Shown piece after piece: positions 35,846-43,413 of a stretch of 64,000 nucleotides of DNA. The notes below the pieces were generated by a model. It was not told the DNA's origin, did not search any database, and was given only the letters and a program-made list of their open reading frames with translations. This DNA comes from Dinoroseobacter sp965279125 (GTDB lineage Bacteria > Pseudomonadota > Alphaproteobacteria > Rhodobacterales > Rhodobacteraceae), in the NCBI GenBank assembly GCA_965279125.1, contig CBDIHL010000039.1, forward strand, positions 62,001 to 126,000, read 5' to 3'. Made by a program: the position numbers and the translations under genes. Within the stretch, counting starts at the first letter, position 1. Each line of letters starts with the position of its first letter.

Positions 35846-36511
35846 ATGAACCGCCTCTATCATGTCCCGCTCTCGCCGTTTTGCCGCAAGGTCCGTCTGG
35901 TGCTGGCAGAAAAGCGCATTGAGGTGGAGCTGCATGAAGAGCGGTACTGGGAACCGACACCTGAGTTCTTGCGCCGCAATCCGGCGGGGCTGATCCCGAT
36001 CCTGAAATATGACGGCAAAATGCTCGCCGACAGTCAGGCGATTTGCGAGTATATTGAAGAGCGCGTCCCAAGCCCCTCGTTGATGCCGACCACGGCAGAT
36101 GCGCGCTACGAAGTGCGGCGTCTGGTGTTCTGGTTCGACGGCAAGTTCCACACCGAAGTCACAACAAATCTGGTGCATGAGCGCGTTAACAAGCGTCTGA
36201 CCGGCAAGGGCTATCCGGACAGTCGCAACGTCAAAGCCGGGTCGCAGAACATTAAACTGCATCTCGATTACATGGAGCATCTGCTGGAGAACCGTCGCTG
36301 GCTTGCGGGCGATGTGATGACCTTGGCCGATTTCACCGCCGCAGCTCATCTGAGCTGTCTGGACTATATCAGCGACGTCGATTGGAACCGGTCCGAGGTG
36401 GTGAAGGACTGGTATGCGAAGATCAAATCACGCCCGGCGTTTCGCACGATCCTGGCGGATGTGATCCCCGGCGTGCCGCAACCGCCGCATTATGCGGACC
36501 TCGATTTTTGA
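35846..36511 (+). CDS. Glutathione S-transferase family protein
   Basis: This 221-residue cytosolic protein has a thioredoxin-like N-terminal domain (YHVPLSPFCRKVRLVLAEK with a Cys where many bacterial GSTs have Ser/Cys) and the cis-Pro/SQAIC region (ILKYDGKMLADSQAICEYIEE). An all-helical C-terminal domain includes LAGDVMTLADFTAAAHLS. It should conjugate or reduce substrates with glutathione, but the substrate is unknown. AAGGAA precedes the ATG. Its stop overlaps the TTG start of queG, so the two are translated together. Confidence 0.9.
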   Translation: MNRLYHVPLSPFCRKVRLVLAEKRIEVELHEERYWEPTPEFLRRNPAGLIPILKYDGKMLADSQAICEYIEERVPSPSLMPTTADARYEVRRLVFWFDGKFHTEVTTNLVHERVNKRLTGKGYPDSRNVKAGSQNIKLHLDYMEHLLENRRWLAGDVMTLADFTAAAHLSCLDYISDVDWNRSEVVKDWYAKIKSRPAFRTILADVIPGVPQPPHYADLDF

Positions 36512-37545
36512 CGGATCTCAAAGCGCGGTTGATCGAGACCGCGCTGGGCGAAGGGTTTGTTGCCGCGAAGGTGTGTCGGCCCGATGCCGCGCCTGAAGCC
36601 GCGGCTCGGTTGGGAGAGTTCCTGGAGGCGGGCTATCACGGGCAGATGTCCTGGATGGCGGAGCGCACGGCGTGGCGGGGTGATCCGACAGCCCTGTGGC
36701 CTGAGGCGCGAAGTGTTGTGATGTTGGCCGAAAGCTATGCTCCCACGCATGATCCGCTGGAGATTTTGCAGCACAAAGACCGCGCTGCGATATCGGTCTA
36801 TGCGCAGGGCAAGGACTACCACGATCTGGTGAAAAAGCGCCTCAAACGCGTCGCGCGATGGCTGGTGGCCGAGGCTGACTGCGAGGTGAAAGTTTTTGTG
36901 GATACCGCCCCGGTGATGGAAAAGCTCTTGGCGCAGGCGGCGGGGCTTGGCTGGCAAGGCAAGCATACGAACCTGCTCAGCCGCAATTTTGGAAATTGGG
37001 TGTTTCTGGGTGCGATCTTCACCACGGCCGAGTTGGAGCCTGACATGGGCGAGGTCGATCACTGCGGGTCTTGTCGCGCCTGCCTGGATGTTTGCCCGAC
37101 GAATGCGTTTCCGGCTGCTTACCGCCTCGATGCGCGGCGGTGCATCTCTTATTTGACGATCGAGCATAAGGGCCCGGTGGACGAGGGTTTGCGGGCCTTG
37201 ATGGGCAACCGGATTTATGGCTGCGATGATTGTCTGGCGGTGTGTCCGTGGAACAAGTTTGCCGTTGAGGCGCGCGAGGTTCGGTATGCGGCGCGGGATG
37301 ATTTGAAGGCACCGAAATTGGCAGATCTTTCTACGCTAGATGATGCGGCGTTCCGTACAAAGTTCTCGGGCAGTCCCATCAAGCGCATCGGGCGGGACCG
37401 CTTCATCCGCAACGTGCTGTATGCGATTGGAAATTCAGGGCGTCGTGACTTGATTGCGGCGGCACAAGCGCGCGCCCACGACCCGGACACGACGGTCGCA
37501 GATGCTGCGCGCTGGGCGGTTGCCCGTCTAAGCGCGCGGGCGTAG
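36508..37545 (+). CDS. queG: Epoxyqueuosine reductase QueG
   Basis: QueG removes the epoxide from epoxyqueuosine in the last step of queuosine synthesis at tRNA position 34, using cobalamin and two 4Fe-4S clusters. The 345-residue protein has the catalytic Asp in FVDTAPVMEK, the cluster motifs CGSCRACLDVCP and CDDCLAVCPWN, plus the linked RCISYLTIEHKG. A short HEAT-like C-terminus follows. TTG 36508 is chosen because it gives the conserved MTDLKARLIETA start and overlaps the GST stop by 3 bases. It depends on cobalamin, and cobO lies 3 kb downstream. Confidence 0.94.
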   Translation: MTDLKARLIETALGEGFVAAKVCRPDAAPEAAARLGEFLEAGYHGQMSWMAERTAWRGDPTALWPEARSVVMLAESYAPTHDPLEILQHKDRAAISVYAQGKDYHDLVKKRLKRVARWLVAEADCEVKVFVDTAPVMEKLLAQAAGLGWQGKHTNLLSRNFGNWVFLGAIFTTAELEPDMGEVDHCGSCRACLDVCPTNAFPAAYRLDARRCISYLTIEHKGPVDEGLRALMGNRIYGCDDCLAVCPWNKFAVEAREVRYAARDDLKAPKLADLSTLDDAAFRTKFSGSPIKRIGRDRFIRNVLYAIGNSGRRDLIAAAQARAHDPDTTVADAARWAVARLSARA

Positions 37546-37554
37546 GCAAGGCAC

Positions 37555-38490
37555 ATGCGTGCCGCCCCCAATATCACCCGCGCCATTGCCCTGAAGCTGA
37601 TGTCCGTTACGTGTTTCGTGGCGATGGCCAGCTTGATCAAGGCGACCTCGGACGCTGTGCCGCCGGGGCAGGCCGTGTTTTTCCGGTCCTTCTTTGCGCT
37701 GATCGTGATCATTGGCTGGCTGATGGCACGCGGGTCGCTGCGCGCGGGGCTGAAAACCGCCAATCCCATGAGCCATGTCTGGCGCGGCGTCGTCGGCACG
37801 GTCGCGATGGGTTTGATGTTCACCGGGCTGGGCCTGCTGCCGTTGCCCGAGGTCACGGCAATTGGCTATGCGGCGCCTTTGTTGGTGGTGATCCTGGCGG
37901 CGATGTTTCTGGGCGAGGAGGTGCGCTTTTTTCGGCTCAGCGCGGTGGCTTTGGGCCTGCTTGGCGTGTTGGTTGTGCTGTCGCCGCGCCTGACCGCGCT
38001 GGAGGGTGGGGCAACGGATCGCGAATTGCTGGGCGCCGTCGTCGTCCTGACCGGAGCGGCCGGGGCCGCGTTGGCGCAGGTGTTTGTGCGCAAGATGGTG
38101 GAGACCGAGGAAACCAGCGCGATTGTGTTTTGGTTCTCGGTCACCTCCACGGGGCTTAGCTTGCTGACGATCCCGTTTGGCTGGCAGCTGCCCTCGTGGG
38201 AGGTCGCGGGGATGTTGATCTTGGCGGGGTTGATCGGTGGGATTGGCCAGATTGGCCTGACCGGGGCCTACCGCTATGCCGATGCGGGGGTTGTTGCGCC
38301 GTTTGATTACTTCTCGATGTTGCTGGCGATCTTGATCGGCTATTTCATCTTCAACGAGGTGCCGACCCTGACCGTTCTGGCCGGTGCCGCGTTGGTGATC
38401 TTCGCGGGTATCCTGATCATCTGGCGCGAGCGCCAACTGGGATTGGAGCGTAAACGCCAGCGTGAGGCGACCCAGCAAAAGGGGCTTTAG
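37555..38490 (+). CDS. EamA/DMT-family membrane transporter
   Basis: This 311-residue protein has about ten membrane segments in two EamA repeats, typical of drug/metabolite exporters. Features are ALKLMSVTCFVAMASLIKA at the start, PLPEVTAIGYAAPLLVVILAA in repeat one, and VVAPFDYFSMLLAILIGYFIF in repeat two. The substrate cannot be told; relatives in this clade are annotated as S-adenosylmethionine or amino-acid metabolite transporters. It starts 9 bases after queG and is convergent with the DUF4198 gene. A second, unrelated EamA gene is at 56.7 kb. Confidence 0.88.
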   Translation: MRAAPNITRAIALKLMSVTCFVAMASLIKATSDAVPPGQAVFFRSFFALIVIIGWLMARGSLRAGLKTANPMSHVWRGVVGTVAMGLMFTGLGLLPLPEVTAIGYAAPLLVVILAAMFLGEEVRFFRLSAVALGLLGVLVVLSPRLTALEGGATDRELLGAVVVLTGAAGAALAQVFVRKMVETEETSAIVFWFSVTSTGLSLLTIPFGWQLPSWEVAGMLILAGLIGGIGQIGLTGAYRYADAGVVAPFDYFSMLLAILIGYFIFNEVPTLTVLAGAALVIFAGILIIWRERQLGLERKRQREATQQKGL

Positions 38491-38493
38491 CCA

Positions 38494-39312
38494 TTAAAGG
38501 TCGGGGCCTGTCTTGAAGGTCAGCGCCGCCCAATCGGAATGCCACACCTCGTCTTTGGTCGTGTCAGCGGCAGTGCGCGGTTCCAAAATCACCGCATCGA
38601 CGAGGTATTCGGTGTTGGGCTGCATGGGCAGAAGGCTGCGGCCTTCGGCATCGGTCCGGTGCTTGGTGATCGTAACCTCACCTGCCGCATCCTTTGCGAA
38701 GAGCTCGATTTGCGTGCCGGCCAGAGGGGCGTCGCCCTTCCACAATTGCACGGGCATCCCGGCGCTTAGATCGTCGGTATAGGGGTTGGCGAGGGCGACA
38801 AGCTCGAAGTCCAGACCGGTGCGCATATCGGCACCCTCGCCATCCCCGACAGCAATCAGAGACTTGGCGTGGCGACGATACGTCTCGCGGAAGTTGAACT
38901 CGGGCAGACCGCGTGCCGCGTGTTCCTCAACGGCCCAAGTGAAGTCTTTGTGCTCGGTAAAGGCGATGAATTTCTCGAAATCGCGGTAGGTCAGCTCGGC
39001 ATCTGTGGTCTCGTGGATCAGCACCACCAGACCCTCGGGCAGATCGGGGCTGTTGATCGCGGGGCGATCTCCGAGGCGACCGGGCACGGCGCTGATCCCA
39101 TCGGCGGTCATCTGATCGAAGCGATCAAATTGCGGGGGCATGAAGGCATAAGCCGGACCGCCAAAATTCTGACCCACGCGCAGGTCGGCGATGATGGCCT
39201 CTCCCGGCGCGATGCGATACGCCTGCGGGGAAATCCAGAACTCATGCGCGGTCACGGGGGCGGCACTGAGAACGGCGAGAAGCGGGGCGAGGATGCGCAA
39301 AGATACGGTCAT
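38494..39312 (-). CDS. Secreted DUF4198-domain protein (possible metal-uptake component)
   Basis: This 272-residue protein has a signal peptide (LRILAPLLAVLSAAPVTA) directly followed by HEFWISP, the hallmark of DUF4198 proteins, whose N-terminal His is often proposed to bind nickel or cobalt. A beta-rich domain with VGQNFGG and a carboxypeptidase-regulatory-like C-terminal part (GTQIELFAKDAAGEVTITKH) follow. Its ATG at 39312 and the ATG of the divergent hupE-like gene share the palindrome CATG. The pair with HupE and cobO points to cobalt or nickel acquisition. This is inference. Confidence 0.8.
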   Translation of the reverse strand: MTVSLRILAPLLAVLSAAPVTAHEFWISPQAYRIAPGEAIIADLRVGQNFGGPAYAFMPPQFDRFDQMTADGISAVPGRLGDRPAINSPDLPEGLVVLIHETTDAELTYRDFEKFIAFTEHKDFTWAVEEHAARGLPEFNFRETYRRHAKSLIAVGDGEGADMRTGLDFELVALANPYTDDLSAGMPVQLWKGDAPLAGTQIELFAKDAAGEVTITKHRTDAEGRSLLPMQPNTEYLVDAVILEPRTAADTTKDEVWHSDWAALTFKTGPDL

Positions 39313-40453
39313 GTCTGGCAAGGTGCGCGTGGGGGCGGTGCTGTCAAGTGCGCTGGCAGTGTGGCTCACGCTTGTGTGTGCGGCAGGCGCGCATGAATTG
39401 CGCCCGTCGATCATGGATGCGGAGGTGTCTGCGACCGAAATCGTGCTGGAGCTTGAAGCCGCGGTCGAGCCGATGCTGGCAGGCATTGACCAATCGGCGG
39501 TTTTGGACACCAACGATGCGCCGCAAGCTGACACCCACGACGCGTTCCGGGCTTTGGCACCGTCGGATTTGGAAGCGGCCTTGCGCGCGGCGTGGCCCGA
39601 GTTGGAAGCGCGGTTCACCGTCATGTCGGACGGGCTGCGCGTACCGTTGGAGCTGGGCGCGATCGAGGTGCCGGATGTCGGTGATGTGGAGCAGCCGCGC
39701 GACACGAAGCTGGTCCTGCGCGGGGTTCTGCCGGAGGGCGATGCCCCCGTCACCGTCGGCTGGAGCGCGCGCTACGGCGCATTGGTTCTGCGCCAAGGCG
39801 ACGCGGAGACCGGGTATTCCGGGTATCTGACGAACGGCGATGTCAGCCTGCCCTTGCCACGAGACGCGTTTGCTGAGCTGAGCCTTGGCGCGGCCTTCGT
39901 GAACTATATCGGCCTCGGGTTCGAGCATATCGTGCCTAAGGGCCTCGACCATATCTTGTTCGTGCTGGGGTTGTTCTTCTTCTCGCTCAGGTGGCGGCCT
40001 TTGTTGGCGCAGGTGACCGCCTTCACGGTGGCGCATACGGTGACCTTGGCACTGGCGACCTTGGGCCTCGTGACCCTGTCGCCTGCGATTGTGGAACCGT
40101 TGATCGCGATCTCCATCGCCTATGTCGCGGTGGAGAACATCATTTCGGGCGGACCAGACGCGAAGATTGGCTGGCGCCGCACGGGCGTTGTTTTTGCCTT
40201 CGGCCTGTTGCACGGCATCGGCTTTGCCAGCGTGTTGGGCGAGATTGGCCTGTCGCCGGGCGCGTTCCTGTCCGGCCTGATCGGCTTTAATATTGGCGTG
40301 GAACTGGGCCAGCTTGCCGTTATTGCGGTCGCGTTCCTGCTGCTGGGCGTGCCCTTTGGGCGCAAGCCGTATTACCGCAATTTCGTCGCGATCCCGGGAT
40401 CGGTCGCGATAGGAGCCATGGGCCTGTGGTGGGCCATCGAGAGGATAGTGTGA
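39311..40453 (+). CDS. HupE/UreJ-family membrane protein (probable nickel/cobalt permease)
   Basis: The product (380 residues from ATG 39311; GTG 39323 or 39329 also possible) has a signal segment (ALAVWLTLVCAAGAHELRPS) and an extracytoplasmic domain of about 165 residues. A C-terminal HupE/UreJ_2 membrane domain follows (GFEHIVPKGLDHILFVLGLFF, FTVAHTVTLALA, HGIGFASVLGEIG). The conserved His in EHI, DHI, AHT and HGIGF are typical metal-transport residues. It is coupled to cobO (TGATG). Members of this family take up nickel or cobalt; adjacency to cobO favours cobalt for B12, but this is not shown. Confidence 0.82.
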   Translation: MSGKVRVGAVLSSALAVWLTLVCAAGAHELRPSIMDAEVSATEIVLELEAAVEPMLAGIDQSAVLDTNDAPQADTHDAFRALAPSDLEAALRAAWPELEARFTVMSDGLRVPLELGAIEVPDVGDVEQPRDTKLVLRGVLPEGDAPVTVGWSARYGALVLRQGDAETGYSGYLTNGDVSLPLPRDAFAELSLGAAFVNYIGLGFEHIVPKGLDHILFVLGLFFFSLRWRPLLAQVTAFTVAHTVTLALATLGLVTLSPAIVEPLIAISIAYVAVENIISGGPDAKIGWRRTGVVFAFGLLHGIGFASVLGEIGLSPGAFLSGLIGFNIGVELGQLAVIAVAFLLLGVPFGRKPYYRNFVAIPGSVAIGAMGLWWAIERIV

Positions 40454-41055
40454 TGAGCGACGATCAAGCGGCCCATAAGGCCAAGATGGAAAAGACCCAA
40501 GCCGAGATGAAGGCGAAGCTTGCCGAGAAGGCAGAGGCGGGGCGCGGTCTGGTGCTGGTGCATACCGGCAAGGGCAAGGGCAAGTCATCAAGCGCGTTTG
40601 GCGTTGTCGTGCGCGCGCTGGGCTGGGGGCAATCGGTTGGCGTGGTGCAGTTCATCAAGGGCAAGTGGAAAACCGGCGAGCGGATCTTTTTCAAGAAGCT
40701 CGGTCAGGTCGATTGGCACACGATGGGCGACGGCTTCACCTGGGACACCCAAGACAAGGCGCGCGATATCGAGGCGGCGCAGGCGGCTTTTGCCAAGGGG
40801 TGCGAGATGATGGCGAGTGGCGATTACGATCTGGTCGTGCTCGACGAGATCAACATCGCGATGCGCTACGAATATCTGAGCATTGAGCAGGTGTTGGAGG
40901 GGCTGCGGGGGCGTGCTTCGAATTGTTCCGTCGTGCTGACGGGGCGCGATGCGAAGCCTGAAATTTGCGAGTACGCCGATTTGGTGACGGAGATGACCGA
41001 GGTGAAGCACCCGTTCAAGGCGGGGATCAAGGCGCAGAGGGGGGTGGATTTTTAG
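40453..41055 (+). CDS. cobO: Cob(I)yrinic acid a,c-diamide adenosyltransferase
   Basis: CobO attaches the 5'-deoxyadenosyl group to the corrinoid in adenosylcobalamin synthesis. The 200-residue protein has the P-loop VHTGKGKGKSSSAFG, VVQFIKGKWKTGE and the Walker B-like VVLDEINIAMRY, as in CobA/BtuR. The ATG at 40453 overlaps the hupE stop by one base. Its 3' end overlaps the convergent NYN gene by 29 bases. Full cob genes are not in the window, so it may serve de novo synthesis or salvage. Confidence 0.95.
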   Translation: MSDDQAAHKAKMEKTQAEMKAKLAEKAEAGRGLVLVHTGKGKGKSSSAFGVVVRALGWGQSVGVVQFIKGKWKTGERIFFKKLGQVDWHTMGDGFTWDTQDKARDIEAAQAAFAKGCEMMASGDYDLVVLDEINIAMRYEYLSIEQVLEGLRGRASNCSVVLTGRDAKPEICEYADLVTEMTEVKHPFKAGIKAQRGVDF

Positions 41056-41734
41056 GTTTAGGTTTTGGAAACCCGCTGAAGACACCATCAATATGTTCAA
41101 ATAGCGAAGGTGCTACCGAGTTCCAAAGCGGGTCGAGTACAACCTTAACGCCTTCTCTTCGCGCAAGTTTAGCGGCTGGGACAAAGTCAGAGTCGCCCGA
41201 GACCAAGACAATTGTTGAGGCTTGTCGCTTGAGAGTGATCGAAGCAATGTCGAGGCCGATCCTCATATCGACCGCCTTTTGGCGCAGTCCTGCGAAGAAA
41301 TCGTCGTCAGTCAAATCAGCAACAGTCTTGCGTCCCGCCAAGAGTTGTTTCTGAGCTGCCTCACTCAATATCCAATTTCGTTCCTTCCTGACCTCACCTA
41401 GACGAACTGCCGTATTCGCTTTGTGGCGGAGTTTCTCGTGGAGTCTTGTCCGAAAGATTGCGGCGTCTGTCTTTGAGTAGTCGAGAGGTTGCTTTGAGAT
41501 TGGTAGCTGAGTTTTCCCTGCATATGGGACTGCATCATAGTAAAATACACGGTACAACAATGCTCTTGCTCGAGGCATGTTAAAGAGCGCGTTTTGGTGG
41601 TTTAGGTGCGTACTTACCAGTTTAGAAATTGCTGTGGCCACCGCCTCAGGGTCGGTTACATCGCTATCTGGTTGAATGGTCGGAAGTCTTTTTAGCAAAA
41701 AGCCACCATCGATCAAAATAGCTGTCTTTTCCAT
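41027..41734 (-). CDS. NYN-domain (LabA-like) putative ribonuclease
   Basis: This 235-residue protein has a PIN-like NYN domain. Acidic residues of the active site are visible in TAILIDGGFLLKR (Asp9), KAVDMRIGLDIASITLK and VLVSGDSDFVPAAKLARREGV. The C-terminus is Pro/Lys-rich (PKPKPKNPPP). NYN proteins are thought to cleave or bind RNA. The ATG at 41734 is placed before the first acidic motif. The region looks less GC-rich than its neighbours and its 3' end intrudes 29 bases into cobO, so acquisition by transfer is possible. A conserved-looking RNA hairpin lies just upstream. Biological role unknown; RNA decay or phage defence are options. Confidence 0.82.
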   Translation of the reverse strand: MEKTAILIDGGFLLKRLPTIQPDSDVTDPEAVATAISKLVSTHLNHQNALFNMPRARALLYRVFYYDAVPYAGKTQLPISKQPLDYSKTDAAIFRTRLHEKLRHKANTAVRLGEVRKERNWILSEAAQKQLLAGRKTVADLTDDDFFAGLRQKAVDMRIGLDIASITLKRQASTIVLVSGDSDFVPAAKLARREGVKVVLDPLWNSVAPSLFEHIDGVFSGFPKPKPKNPPPSAP

Positions 41735-41751
41735 CGCAGACCCTCGAAAGC

Positions 41752-41814
41752 AAAAAGCCCCAGGGGTTCGGCACCAACCTGGATCGCTAGGGTCGGTGCG
41801 TACTGCCAAGGGGC
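41752..41814 (-). ncRNA. Structured leader RNA candidate upstream of the NYN gene
   Basis: On the minus strand GCACCGACC (41799-41791) pairs perfectly (one G-U) with GGTTGGTGC (41779-41771) around an 11-base loop. An outer GCCCC/GGGGC helix (41814-41810 with 41761-41757) closes it and is followed by TTTTT (41756-41752). It starts about 80 bases before the NYN ATG. It could be a transcription attenuator, a regulatory leader or the target bound by the NYN protein itself. Confidence 0.5.
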
Positions 41815-41872
41815 GAATCGCTACATATATGAGTCAGTCTTAAAAATCAGTCAACTCTCTTGATGGTTTCCG

Positions 41873-42742
41873 CTAGCTTCTTACGAGCTTCTCGTAGCTC
41901 TCAGCAACGTCCCTTGTCAGCGCGCCGACCTCGAACGTGTAATCCCCGATCTGGCCCACGGGCGTGACCTCGGCGGCGGTGCCGGTGAGCCAGCATTGCT
42001 CGAAGCTTTCCATTTCCTCGGGCATGATGTGGCGCTCGATGACGGTCACGCCCTTCTCTTTGAGCATCTTGATCACTGTCTGGCGCGTGATCCCATTCAA
42101 GAAGCAATCGGGCAGCGGCGTGTGGACCTCGCCGTCCTTCACGAAGAAGATGTTCGCCCCGGTCGCCTCGGCCACATAGCCGCGGTAGTCCATAAACAGC
42201 GCGTCGGAGCAGCCCTTGGCCTCGGCCGCGTGCTTGGAGGTCGTGCAGATCATGTAGAGGCCCGCCGCCTTGGCGTGGACCGGGATCGTCTCAGGCGAGG
42301 GGCGCTTCCACTTGGAGATGTCCAGCTTGGCCCCCTTCATCTTCGCGTCCCCGTAGTAGTTGCCCCAACCCCAAACGGCGATGGCCAGGCGCACGGGGTT
42401 CTTGGAGGAACTGACACCCATATCCTCGCCCGCACCACGCCAAGCCAGCGCACGCACATAGGCGTCGGTTAGGTTGTTGGCCTCGAGGACCTGATATTTC
42501 GCGGCCTCGATCTGGTCGACGGTATAGGGGATCGGCATGTCGAGTTGGCTGCCGGAAAACAGCAGACGCTCGGAGTGACGGCGGCTCTCGAAGATCTTGC
42601 CGTTATAGCACCGCTCGCCCTCGAAGACGGAGCTGGCGTAGTGCATCGCGTGGCTGAGAAGGTGGACGTTGGCCGCGCGCCAATCCACCAACTCACCGTC
42701 CATCCAGATGGTTCCGTCGCGATCATCATATCCGCCAGCCAT
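41873..42742 (-). CDS. ilvE: Branched-chain amino acid aminotransferase
   Basis: This PLP enzyme transfers the amino group of glutamate to the keto acids of Leu, Ile and Val. The 289-residue reading starts MAGGYDDRDGTIWMDGELV, with GGAAGGAA upstream. A longer in-frame start at 42853 would run through the operator. Fold-type IV features: HAMHYASSVFEGERCYNGKIF, the PLP Lys in PVHAKAAGLYM, YVAEATGANIFFVKDGEV and LNGITRQTVIKML. It is divergent from petP across a short region carrying two copies of the 15-bp palindrome, which suggests control by PetP or another regulator responding to amino-acid state. Confidence 0.94.
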   Translation of the reverse strand: MAGGYDDRDGTIWMDGELVDWRAANVHLLSHAMHYASSVFEGERCYNGKIFESRRHSERLLFSGSQLDMPIPYTVDQIEAAKYQVLEANNLTDAYVRALAWRGAGEDMGVSSSKNPVRLAIAVWGWGNYYGDAKMKGAKLDISKWKRPSPETIPVHAKAAGLYMICTTSKHAAEAKGCSDALFMDYRGYVAEATGANIFFVKDGEVHTPLPDCFLNGITRQTVIKMLKEKGVTVIERHIMPEEMESFEQCWLTGTAAEVTPVGQIGDYTFEVGALTRDVAESYEKLVRS

Positions 42743-42845
42743 GGCTTGTTCCTTCCGCAGTTTTTCATTTATTGCGTCAAATGGGTCCGCTTCGGCCATA
42801 ATGTTTCGCCCAAGCTGCGATTCGATAGCAATGAGGTCTAGAAAT

Positions 42846-42860
42846 GTCAACAATGCTGAC
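42846..42860. promoter_or_regulatory. Operator-like palindrome 1 between ilvE and petP
   Basis: GTCAACA-A-TGCTGAC differs by one base from the perfect palindrome upstream of gltD. It lies about 104 bases from the ilvE start and 29 from petP, centred 24 bases from the second copy. Confidence 0.65.
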
Positions 42861-42869
42861 GTATTATTG

Positions 42870-42884
42870 GGCAGTAGTGCTGAC
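42870..42884. promoter_or_regulatory. Operator-like palindrome 2 between ilvE and petP
   Basis: GGCAGTA-G-TGCTGAC keeps the right arm exactly and most of the left arm. It ends 4 bases before the first possible petP ATG, where a bound repressor would block petP transcription or initiation. Confidence 0.5.
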
Positions 42885-42888
42885 CTAA

Positions 42889-43413
42889 ATGGGAAAGATT
42901 AGGCAGATGACGGACATGGCCCCCTCTGGCAGTCGTGGCGAAAGCTTGCTGTTTTTGACCGACGATCAATTGCGCAAGGGCATCGAGGCGATGTTCTTCG
43001 CCTATCGCGGCTTCACGGCGGACCCTGACCGTATTCTCGCGGATCAAGGGTTTGGGCGCGCACACCACCGGGCGATGCATTTCATCAATCGCGCGCCGGG
43101 GACGACGGTGAACAATCTGCTCGATATCCTCGGGGTCTCGAAGCAATCGCTTAATCGTGTGTTGCGGACCTTGATCGCTGCGGATTTGGTGATTGTGCGG
43201 GTTGGCGAGAAGGACAAGCGCGAGCGGCATCTGTTCTTGACCGAAGGTGGAAACGCGCTTGAGCGAACGCTGAGCGAAGCGCAACGTGCACGGATGAGAG
43301 CAGCCTTTCGTGAGGCCGGACCAGAGGCAGTGGCGGGGTTCCGCACAGTGTTAGAGCAAATGATGGACGCCGAAAGCCGACGGTTGTTCAATGACCTGAA
43401 AGATGGGGCGTGA
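42889..43413 (+). CDS. petP: MarR-family transcriptional regulator PetP
   Basis: This 174-residue (or 168 from ATG 42907) winged-helix regulator has the MarR core GRAHHRAMHFINRAPGTTVNNLLDILGVSKQSLNRVLRTL (read in parts: recognition helix VSKQSLNRVLRTL) and wing GEKDKRERHLFLTEGG. The gene pair with the OmpR-type regulator matches petP-petR described in Rhodobacter capsulatus, where the pair affects growth. Its start overlaps operator copy 2, which fits autoregulation. The stop overlaps petR by GTGA. Ligand unknown. The name is given from gene order plus family. Confidence 0.83.
   Translation: MGKIRQMTDMAPSGSRGESLLFLTDDQLRKGIEAMFFAYRGFTADPDRILADQGFGRAHHRAMHFINRAPGTTVNNLLDILGVSKQSLNRVLRTLIAADLVIVRVGEKDKRERHLFLTEGGNALERTLSEAQRARMRAAFREAGPEAVAGFRTVLEQMMDAESRRLFNDLKDGA

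Noticed and set aside
41735..41809. N-terminal extension of the NYN protein through the hairpin region
   Set aside because: The reading crosses the structured leader and T run; ATG 41734 directly precedes the conserved TAILIDGG.
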